Positions 33,817 to 42,447 of a stretch of 64,000 nucleotides of DNA are shown in pieces; the first letter of the stretch is position 1, and every line of letters starts with the position of its first letter. The stretch is from Apostichopus japonicus (taxonomy: Eukaryota > Echinodermata > Holothuroidea > Aspidochirotida > Stichopodidae). The stretch spans positions 11,185,501 to 11,249,500 of the forward strand of contig NC_092568.1 of NCBI RefSeq assembly GCF_037975245.1. The letters run 5' to 3'. Both the position numbers and the translations under genes were made by a program. The notes beneath the pieces were generated by a model, which worked only from the letters and a program-made list of their open reading frames with translations, was not told the origin of the DNA and did no database searches.

Positions 33817-36117
33817 ATGATCACCAATGGTATTCGTCGTGCGAGGGAGAGACGACAAAAGTTAGCTCAGCTAAAGGAAACCTGTATTACTGGGAACAGG
33901 GCTGAGATTGATCGTATTTTAAGAGAGCAAAGCAGAGGGGCCATAATTCGGGCTAGAGCCAGGTTTGTGGAAGAGGGGGAGCGACCGTCTGCGTTCTTTT
34001 ATAAACGAGAACACGCACGTGCACGTGCAAAGTTCAAAACAATTGATAGTATACGGGATTCCAGAGGTAGAGTGGTCTTTAATGAGGATATTTTAACAGT
34101 GTTTCATGGGTTTTATAGCAATTTATATAAAAAGGAGATTAGTGTAGACGAACAATGCCAAAACGAGTTCTTGGACTGCGTTACAAACGCCTTATCTAAG
34201 GAAGAGTGTGAAACGTTAGAAAGGCCTCTTGAGCTAACCGAGATTAAGAAGGTCCTAGTTTCTATGGCCTACGGCAAGTCCCCGGGAAGCGACGGGCTCC
34301 CCTGTGAATTTTATGTTACTTTCTTTGACTTAGTTGGAGAAGATTTGTTAGATGTTTTCAGTGACGGGTTCAATAGGGGGTCTCTAACTGAGTCGCAGAG
34401 AACTGCTATTATAAGTTTGCTTAAGAAAGATGGTGATCCTTTAGACCCAGGCAATCGTAGACCAATTAGTCTTTTAAATACTGATTACAAGCTGTTAGCG
34501 AAGACGTTGCAAGCAAGATTGTCTACAGTTATGTCTAAAATTGTTAATGATTTTCAGACGTGTTCTGTGCCTGGCCGTAGCATTCATACTACTTTGGCCA
34601 CGGTTCGCGATATTATTGAGTATTCTAATATGAAAGGTAATCCATGTGCTCTATTATCTGTAGATCAGCACAAGGCTTTTGACAAAGTCAATTGGGATTT
34701 TATGTTTAAAGTTTTATTAAAAATGAAATTTGGAATTACGTTTCGTCAATGGGTCAAAGTTCTGTACACAAATATCAAAAGTCTGGTCAATGTAAACGGT
34801 AGTTTCACAGAAGATATATTCATTCATCGGGGAGTTCGTCAAGGCTGTCCTCTGTCCCCAGCCTTGTATGTTTTATTTATTGAACCGTTAGCTAGATACA
34901 TTGAGAAGTCATGGGATATCCGAGGTCTTTACATACCTGGAGGAAAAGGGAAATCTGTAAAATGTTTGCAATACGCTGACGACGTGACTTGTGTCGTAAC
35001 AAGTCAGACCGATATAATTGAGTATTTTCGAGCGTTTGAAAGGTTCAAGCTAGCTACTGGGGCCTCACTAAATCTAAGTAAGACTAAAGGTTTGAAGTTA
35101 GGGGGTTTTGTTGGGCGCAAACTTAGAGGGAACATCAATTGGGGGGAACTCGGAATAACAATTTGTGGCGTTTGTTTTGGGTCACAGGAGAGTGTTCGTA
35201 GTAATTGGGAGAAACAACTAGATAAGATGAAGTCTAAGATTGAAGCGTGGGACAAACGGTATCTTACTTTGCTCGGAAAGGTTGCCGTTATTAATACTTG
35301 TTTATTCCCTTTGTTCTATTACCTTGCTCCTGTTTTTTGTCCAAGTAGGGACTTTGTTGCAAAGGTGAATCAATTATGTTTCAAGTTTTTATGGGAAGGA
35401 AAGACCGAATTAGTGGCACGGAAGGTTGTTTCGTTAAACTATAGGTCCGGAGGGTTGGGTTTGGATCATTTCGAGTTTAAGATGAAAGCTTTATATGTGA
35501 AACATTTACTTCCGTTTCTCTGTCGTAGCGAGTTAGACTCGTGTAACTATCTTTTTGCTAGGTATTTTTTGTCTGTTAAGCTTCGGCGGTTGTACCCCCA
35601 TCTGTGGTCGAATTCGGTTCCTAATTGTTATGACACAACAAAGTCGTACAGTAATGCGATCTCAATTATCCAGTTTATGCACTCGATAGACCCTACTTTT
35701 GTAAAGATTTCTAGTACCAGGGAACTGGTTAGTATTTTGGACAATGAAACGGTTATACCTAGGGTTCAAAGCAATGATCCATCTTGCGACTGGGACAGCA
35801 TTTGGAAAACGGCGTTTCTCCCCATTTTATGTAATAAGTTAAAAGTTTTAAATTGGAGAATTACTCACGGGGCAATGTGCACGGCAGAGAAACTGCACAG
35901 GTGGGGGATTGGGAATGGTCTCTGTTCGTTTTGCAAGAACCCAGAGACTATTCGACATATGTTTTGGGAGTGTCCACATATATCGAGAGTTATATCCTGG
36001 GTTGATACATTTTTCAAAAGAGTAGTTGGTAGGAATGTGTTACTCACTTGCGATGTATTTTTACGTGGTATTCCTAACCCTGGAATACATAGGTTAACAT
36101 GGGAAGACTTGTTTTAA
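33817..36117 (+). CDS. L1/Tx1-like LINE reverse transcriptase (ORF2 C-terminal two thirds)
   Basis: 766 codons from an ATG at 33817, which is probably internal to the original ORF because the frame stays open upstream. Blocks in order: charged N-terminal linker (1-110); YGKSPGSDGLPCEFY (about 148-162); PISLLNTDYKLLAKTLQARL (about 214); DQHKAFDKVNW (about 285); GVRQGCPLSPALYVLFIEPL (about 344); LQYADDVTCV, the RT active site (about 385); thumb and connection; then a CSFCKNPETIRHMFWECPH zinc motif of the zf-RVT type (about 705-725). The block wording is that of the L1/Tx1 clade. The frame ends early at 36117 through a probable single indel; the rest of the C-terminus continues in another frame. 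No endonuclease is present, so it could not act alone. Confidence 0.9.
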   Translation: MITNGIRRARERRQKLAQLKETCITGNRAEIDRILREQSRGAIIRARARFVEEGERPSAFFYKREHARARAKFKTIDSIRDSRGRVVFNEDILTVFHGFYSNLYKKEISVDEQCQNEFLDCVTNALSKEECETLERPLELTEIKKVLVSMAYGKSPGSDGLPCEFYVTFFDLVGEDLLDVFSDGFNRGSLTESQRTAIISLLKKDGDPLDPGNRRPISLLNTDYKLLAKTLQARLSTVMSKIVNDFQTCSVPGRSIHTTLATVRDIIEYSNMKGNPCALLSVDQHKAFDKVNWDFMFKVLLKMKFGITFRQWVKVLYTNIKSLVNVNGSFTEDIFIHRGVRQGCPLSPALYVLFIEPLARYIEKSWDIRGLYIPGGKGKSVKCLQYADDVTCVVTSQTDIIEYFRAFERFKLATGASLNLSKTKGLKLGGFVGRKLRGNINWGELGITICGVCFGSQESVRSNWEKQLDKMKSKIEAWDKRYLTLLGKVAVINTCLFPLFYYLAPVFCPSRDFVAKVNQLCFKFLWEGKTELVARKVVSLNYRSGGLGLDHFEFKMKALYVKHLLPFLCRSELDSCNYLFARYFLSVKLRRLYPHLWSNSVPNCYDTTKSYSNAISIIQFMHSIDPTFVKISSTRELVSILDNETVIPRVQSNDPSCDWDSIWKTAFLPILCNKLKVLNWRITHGAMCTAEKLHRWGIGNGLCSFCKNPETIRHMFWECPHISRVISWVDTFFKRVVGRNVLLTCDVFLRGIPNPGIHRLTWEDLF

Positions 36118-36344
36118 TTTTTAGTATTGTTAAAAAGATAGTTTGGAATAGAAGGTGTCGGCTGGTTTTTGATAAGAGAATTATTGATGAAAAGGAGGTG
36201 GTCAAATTGATTAAAAGAGATATACAAGAACGCATTGAAATTGATTTTAGAAGATGGTCAGAAATCAAATTTATGAAAACGTGGATTCATGGTTCGTCGT
36301 TCTGTGAAATGGTACGGGGGGTAGTACAAATTAAGTTACCGTAG
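36099..36344 (+). pseudogene. Frameshifted C-terminal end of the same LINE ORF2
   Basis: This frame overlaps the end of the RT frame by 19 bases and encodes a basic, helical tail (IVKKIVWNRRCRLVF; VVKLIKRDIQERIEIDFRRW) up to a stop at 36342-36344. That is the usual type of C-terminal extension after the zinc motif in L1/Tx1 elements. The shift probably lies around 36099-36117, within a T-rich run. Confidence 0.7.
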
Positions 36345-36494
36345 TGTTAGAGTGTAGATTAACTTATTCCCTTTTCTTAGCTTGTAATCATAAGTAATTC
36401 TTTCCTTTCTTTGTTTAATCCTGTATTTATTGCTTTCTAGTAGGTTTGTAAAGTGAAAATATGAATAAACTGAAAGAAAATTAATTCAACCACA

Positions 36495-37911
36495 TAATTT
36501 ACTAGCTGATGTGGTGGCCGATGTTATAGAGGGTGACGAAAGACTCATTCCTTGTCGGTCGTGTAAATCGTGGCTAGGGTTCAAGACAGGCCTCTGGCGA
36601 TAATACCTCTGGCTGTGGCATGGTGCATTTTGTGGCCTAGGATCCCGTGCCATGTCTCCCTTGTTGTCGCAAAAGAACCCGGGAGGATGCGCAGAAGGTC
36701 GGTCAAATCGACCAGAAGCGTACTAGGTGGCGTGCGTGAATCCTTGCCTTTGGCCAGAGGTGGTGACATCTCTGCGACCGGCATGCTTGCAGCCACCGTC
36801 CACTGAATACGTGGCCTGATGAGGCGATATTCTCCTAATAGTGAATCTACGGATGCCTTTAAAAGCCATATAATTATTTTGATTTGAAAAAAAAACCTGT
36901 TTCAAACTAGCGCCATCGAATTCCTTAAAAGCCGTTTTTTTTTTACTTGCCACTCTGAAGGTGGAATGGATTTTATTGTTATGGGTTATCTGTGGTAGGC
37001 CAAGCAACACATTCAAACAGTCATGCGGTTCACAAGGGTTTGCAGGAACTTAATTAAACTTATTGTTTGACATAAATGTGTTGGTAAAGATGTAGGCTAC
37101 TAAAGACATACAATATACATCGAATTCAATCTATATCACTTTTGCAAGAAAACCAGCGTATACCAGTTTCAATATGGTCCAATTATAAGCAACAGTGTTG
37201 TAGCAAATTCTCATACCGCATAGTAGGAAGGTTCGGAAACTGAGTGATTCTTAGAACTTTGAGATTCACACAAAAAAATCACCGTATTGTGTTTTGATAA
37301 CCGATGAAAAAAATTGCTCTCGGTCTAGCTAGGGTTGTATAACACATTCACTTCTTTTTTGTTTGTTCTTTTGAATGACCCTTTAAACAGTTAAGGTTCA
37401 CTAGTTAAAGTGTCTGGACCTTTTAGTTTATAACACAGCCCATCAGACTAGTTCCTCGGTTGCACTTCAAACCTCAATGGGAGAAATTAAGATTATATGG
37501 TCTCAAATGACATGTTTATAATTCAATACACATTTGTTAAGGACAAATGATGTCGAATGCCATACAAGGGTGCTCTGTTGCTTATAGAAAGATTAACGAA
37601 CATATTCTGGTTGACCTCTTAAACAACGGATTAACATTAATTATAAGAACTGCAGTGAGGAGCCGACGTCACCATCAAGTTAGCCTTAACGAATATTCCA
37701 GAAATTTAGTATATTTAACGATACATATCTTGAAAAATACTAAAATAGCTATAGAAACATTATTGGACTCAAAGTTGTCTGTTTTCTTTGTATTATAACA
37801 TATCAAGACTGAAATTTTGCCTTATTCATTATTTATTTATTTATTAAGTGAGTTATCAAGTTACAGCAAAGTCTACCTTTCGATCATTCTCCCATGATTG
37901 ATAGCCGGGAT
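36495..37911. other. Intergenic; GC-richer island 36520-36850, then AT-rich
   Basis: 36520-36850 has a clearly higher GC content than the DNA on either side, several CpGs and no convincing ORF. It may be part of another element (for example an untranslated region) into which the LINE inserted. 36850-37911 is AT-rich and I see nothing in it. Confidence 0.4.
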
Positions 37912-38081
37912 ACTTTTTAAGAAAAGTCACCCAGGAATGAACCTGGGCACGTAAACCAAACCACCGAACGTCTGATCAGCTCTCAACCCCAGTCCCCTTG
38001 CATCGGGACTGTGACTGTGTGATCATCGTCAGGTGTGTCCCCATTCCCCTCGAAAGGAAACAGATACTACACATGATCTTC
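37912..38081 (-). repeat. U2-snRNA-headed SINE-like element, copy 1 (5'-truncated)
   Basis: Read on the minus strand it starts inside the U2 homology with GATCATGTGTAGTATCTG, which covers the U2 branch-site recognition region and keeps GTAGTA. It lacks the first 20 or so U2 bases. The body then matches the 39.8 kb copy: hairpin CCTTTCGAGGGGAA, then ACACACCTGACGATGATC, then AGTCCCGATGC paired with GGACT, and a terminal hairpin GCCCAGGTTCATTCCTGGGT. 5' truncation is typical of retrotransposed copies. Confidence 0.8.
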
Positions 38082-39748
38082 GGGGATGTCTTCAACTCTT
38101 CGGTTTATCTGTTCGTTGTACACGTCTCAGGATAAAACTAGTTTCATCTCGGAAGAATGTTACCCAATTCCTTGTTCTTTATTCTATTTGTTTTACAAGT
38201 CAATGGACTACCTTCTGATGAACAATGAACAGACTGAAGAAAACTGCCATTAATGGAATACCAACTAGTCCCCGTTACGTCCAACGCGTAACACACTAAT
38301 GAACTTTATCGATACTCATTGACGAACCACATCTTCCTTATTTGAAACAAGTTTATAACAATAGAGAGAGATTAATGCCATTCAAGTGGTGCATTTTGCT
38401 TCATATTACTGAAACCTGTACGACAAGATGTTTACGCTATGTGAGCAGTCCAGAATTCACAGCCTTTGTGGACCATTTGCAATCAAAATATGTTGTCTTC
38501 CAGAAGTGTATAGCTTGCAAATCTGCAGAAATCACGAAGTTCAAGGTGGGGGCACTACGGGGTCCTCCCCAGAATTTTCGTCAATATAAGATACCTTCTA
38601 TGGTCATTGGAAACTAATTCCGGACCAGGAATACTTGCTCCGGAGTGCTCAATTTGTCAATTTTCATACCCTCAAACTCTACTTCCACTCGAAACAGTAG
38701 AATGTAGCCAATCTTGATGCAAGATTCTCAAGAAGTTTACAAACGAAGTAGACAAGAGCCCCAAAAAAAATATTTTAATCCCAGTTGCGAGTACTTCTCT
38801 GTGGTACAAGCAGCATTGCAAATCTATATTTGAGTTTGGCAGGCAAAATGCATAAATTGTGATTGTTTCTGTGATGTATCCTGCCAGTGAAGGAGGGATC
38901 TGAGGCAGGGCTTCACAAACTGTTTTGTCACCTACCAAGACAGGTCACCACCCTCCACTCACGGAAGTAGCATTTGTTTGTTGTGTGTGGGGAGGGTAGC
39001 GACTAAGTTATGTGTTGTTGGTGTTACCACTTCCCTGTATGTATTCAATTTAGTAGTAGGTTTCTTAATCCTTAAATTTGATTGCGGAAATTCCGCAAAT
39101 AATTATTTTTATTTCCAGTACCCAACTTGCGGATTTCTGGAAACTTTTCTTGGACCCCTCTTGGGTCACGGACCACAGCTTGAGCAGCATCGTTCTAATG
39201 AGGTGGCTGTCATATTTTTTGAATAAGAAAAAGGTGCTCAGATGCAAACTGGTGGTCGTTTCAACTTTAAATGTACATTTATGATCAAGAAAAGTCCATG
39301 TTTTTGTGTGAACACTTTATTAACTTTGGTGAAAATCTTAGATAAGTTTTGGCCCCTTTTGTCAAAGTTTCTTAATTTTTTTGATAATCTTGTCATTTTT
39401 TCAGCTCCTGATAAGAGAAGACTCCATTTTTCAGTTGATTTAAAAAGTTACAACAGACATTATGTTACAAAAGTTGTTTATGTTTTTATAAATGAAAATA
39501 GTGGGGCATAAACGATGCTTTTGGCAAACCCCACCATTTAGATTGGGGGCAATCAACCCCCATGCCTCCCAAAACCCATTTGTACGACTAGGTATAAAAT
39601 ACACGATGTATAGTTAGTGCAGGACCCTATGCTGAACTTAGCTAAAAATAGGAAGTATAATATTAAATGGCATTGCAAATGCTGAAAACTGGAACACACT
39701 AAATACTGCTTATTATACAGGGATGTGTTCGAAGGAATGATATCAAAC
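38082..39748. other. Intergenic DNA, no gene seen
   Basis: No recognisable coding region or clear repeat. Open frames of 60-90 codons (for example 38342-38617) have no family similarity that I know. Confidence 0.4.
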
Positions 39749-39758
39749 TTTGATAATT

Positions 39759-39947
39759 TTTAAGAAAAGTACCCAGGAAAGAACCTGGGCACGAAAACCA
39801 AACCACCGAACGACTGATCCGCTCTCAACCCCAGTCCCATTGCATCGGGACTGTGACTGTGTGATCATCGTCAGGTGTGTATCACCATTCCCCTCGAAAG
39901 GGAACAGATACTATACACATGATCTTAGCCAAAAGGCCGAGAAGCAT
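39759..39947 (-). repeat. U2-snRNA-headed SINE-like element, copy 2 (near full length, about 188 nt)
   Basis: On the minus strand it begins GCTTCTCGGCCTTTTGGCTA, then AGATCATGTG and GTATCTGTTC. This is the first 40-45 nt of U2 snRNA (stem-loop I and the branch-site recognition region), with a 2-nt insertion inside the GUAGUA motif. After that there is no U2 similarity. Instead come a series of hairpins (TTCCC-TTTCGA-GGGGAA; GGTG-ATACA-CACC; AGTCCC ... GGGACT) and a terminal hairpin GTGCCCAGG-TTCTTT-CCTGGGTAC. A canonical Sm site is not evident; GGTTTTCG just before the last hairpin is the nearest. It is best read as a SINE with a U2-derived head (SINEU-like class), less likely a divergent snRNA gene. 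Confidence 0.82.
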
Positions 39948-39950
39948 TGA

Positions 39951-40003
39951 TAGTTTTTATGAAAAAGTCGTCCAAGAAAGAACCTGGACACGAAAACCAA
40001 ACT
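39951..40003 (-). repeat. U2-headed element, 3' fragment adjacent to copy 2
   Basis: This repeats the element's 3' terminal 50 or so bp (TTTGGTTTTCGTGTCCAGG, then TTCTTTCTTGG and ACTTTTTC on the minus strand) and also the TTGATA.TTTTTA flank next to it. It sits head to tail with copy 2. A tandem partial duplication or a second insertion into the same site would both fit. Confidence 0.7.
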
Positions 40004-40935
40004 GAATGAATTCAATCAAAATTCAATGACTTTCTGACATGACCTAAATTTGACTGCATGTTTACGCCTTTTTGTTTTTTTGTTCCTGCATATCTCACGA
40101 TTTACAGTTTAAACTCCATAAATTCATACTAACATAATCACACACAAGAAGATTACCACGTCCAGTTGTTCAGAAAAAATAGTTATGACAGAGAAAATGT
40201 CGGACAAATTTAGGAATGAAAATGTAAACAAAGTAGGACAATCATTTGGGAAAACGGAAGAAAACAGTAGGACGAGTCAGAACAAAGATTGAACATTAAT
40301 GAACATATATTATTCTTGCTAATTACGGATACATAAAATAAACGATTGGGGGGCATGCTTATACGTTTGATGTGGTACTCAGTTGGGAATAGCTAGGACA
40401 ATTAATGAATAACTAGCCAAGAGCTTTCTTAAATATAATCAGATTCTTCTTGTTTTAACATATAATCTGACAGTAATTGGACAGAACGCAAATACTGAAA
40501 CCATTAAAAAACCAGGCTCAAAATCAAAATAATCCAGCACAAGATAATCCTTGCGAGTTTTGTCCACTCTGAGGCACTACTATCCAAAACTTAATTTGTA
40601 CTGTTTAAATCAGTTTAGAATAATATTTACAACTTCGAATCATCAAACTAATGAAAGAATGTAGACAACTTCAACATATAAGATAAGGTTACAACTACAC
40701 CTGTGTTTTGTTTCCATAATTTCTATTTAAGAAGAGACGTATTTCCAGATCATGAGTATCATATTAAAATCTGTTATATGTTAACATTCTTTTTTACTGC
40801 ATAATATACATACCATATATGACGATGAAATAATGAGACTAAAATTGTATAACGCTTTTGGCCCTTTGCAACAAAAAGGTGAAGATAAAATCCATGAAGC
40901 AAGCATATTATTATTATGATCACATCTTAATATAT
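40004..40935. other. AT-rich intergenic DNA, nothing recognised
   Basis: No ORF, RNA or repeat that I can support. Confidence 0.45.
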
Positions 40936-40941
40936 ATGTAG

Positions 40942-41029
<88 letters not shown>

Positions 41030-41046
41030 TATATATATATATCAAT
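40936..41046. repeat. (TA)n microsatellite
   Basis: About 100 bp of almost pure TA interrupted by CA steps, and followed by TCAATATATATGC. Poly-Ile/Tyr reading frames here are artefacts. Confidence 0.97.
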
Positions 41047-41540
41047 ATATATGCTTTTAGTGGCAGGGTATGATTTTTATCAACCGGTAGATGACTCAAC
41101 TTAGAACCTTGTGGTTCCTTTGGTATTGGTACTCCTAAAATATCACTGAAGACATGAAATTAAATATGATTTTTTTTTTGGGGGGGGGAGGTGGGGGAGG
41201 AGAAGATGAAACATAGTAGGACGCTACTTCATAACAGATGAACATTTTTAACACAATTACATTTTAAAACCAGAGCAATAAAACTGGTCGTCTCCCGGAC
41301 CAATGATGGATGATTTTGTAGGATTATGATATCAATTTTGTATATGTATAATGATGACAAGGCATTTATTATTCAAAATACAAGTTTCTTGGAGAATTTT
41401 GTCAGACTTTAACGCCTGCAATTCAGTCTTGACGGTGAAAGCAATCTATTTCCTTACGCTGTGTTGTATGTAAATGATCACACAATCATTGTATTCAGTA
41501 TAATGTATCACAATTAAAGCAATTACTAAAACAAATGATC
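41047..41540. other. Spacer before duplicate B
   Basis: No gene. A T-run followed by a G-rich run (about 41171-41205) is the only structure. Confidence 0.45.
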
Positions 41541-42350
41541 TAAAGTTATTCCAACATTGAGGTGTATGTAAAAATAAAACAATAAGGTCAGTGGCATGAT
41601 AAAGCTTGTGAAAACATTTGAAAAAAAAAAATCCTGGAGGTAAACTTCATCAAACATTTATTTCCAAACAATTGGTGTTAAAAAGTGTTAATTTTACACA
41701 GAATAAGTGTTATCAGTGACGGAAAATGCCTTGAAGGTGGCACTAGTTAGTAAAAATACTTGTTGGAAGTTGGACAACAAGTGACTGCTTTTTGCATTTC
41801 TTGCATATCTGAGGACAGACCATATGACCTATGTGACTATACTGACCTAACTCACATATTTTCATTATTCAAAACTTATTAAAACAATTCGAAAATAGAA
41901 TGAAATTGTGAAAATTTTAGATCAGGCATACAGAAAGGAATAACTAAAATGTATGCTAATGTTTTAATTCATGAAATTTTAGGAGTTTGCATGGCAAGAC
42001 TTTTTTTCCTCCTTCTACAATTGGGATTTTTTTTTTATTATTACTCCAGACCAAGAAAGCATTTAAAACAAAAACCGTCACACTTGCATGACCACATCAC
42101 AGATGAGTAAGTTTGTCAAATTTACATTATTTACAAGAAAGATTTCTGTTTTAGATTTTAAGTCCACGTCTAAAACTTAACAGGCAAATTTTGGAAATTG
42201 CATATGCAAAATCTATCTATCTTTTAAGAAAGAAAAAATGCAACGAAATATAACAAACACTAATAAAAAAAAACATAAAGCACTATTTGGTATAAAGTAT
42301 AGAATAGCTAATTCTACAGCACAAACAAACTTTTCTAATCTCTATTTTCC

Positions 42351-42447
42351 TCAAAAAAATCCATTCCGGACTGCTGGCTTTTTGTCTTTTTTTCCTTCAT
42401 GTATCAGCTGGTGAAATTTCTCAAGCTCCTTTACGCTACTTGACAAC
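42351..42447 (-). CDS. ERO1: ERO1 terminal coding exon (copy B)
   Basis: An acceptor of the type CTTCCTCCACAG precedes 42447. The first base completes an Arg codon, followed by 31 residues ([18 protein letters not shown], then a Lys-rich tail ending VRNGFF) and a TGA at 42353-42351. It matches the final helix of ERO1, with a short basic tail of its own. An AATAAA candidate on the minus strand lies at about 41662-41657, inside the 3' flank conserved with block A. Confidence 0.93.

Larger units (their letters stand above)
33795..36480 (+). mobile_element. L1/Tx1-like LINE, 5'-truncated, with perfect 14-bp target duplication
   Basis: The element runs from just after TTAATTCAACCACA (33781-33794) to GAAAGAAAA (36480), where the same 14 bp recur at 36481-36494. 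It lacks ORF1 and the endonuclease. It starts in the spacer before the RT, carries the RT and the C-terminal zinc motif, and ends with a short 3' UTR that has AATAAA at 36464-36469. This is a typical 5'-truncated target-primed insertion. The perfect duplication and the nearly intact ORF suggest it is young. Confidence 0.93.

Noticed and set aside
36815-36835. CCTGATGAGG, reminiscent of a hammerhead ribozyme core
   Set aside because: No matching GAAA element after a stem II and no flanking stem I or III could be drawn.
39759-39947. A functional U2 snRNA gene
   Set aside because: Only the first 40-45 nt match U2. The branch-site region has a 2-nt insertion, the canonical Sm site is not evident, and a 5'-truncated copy exists, all of which favour a retroposed U2-headed repeat.
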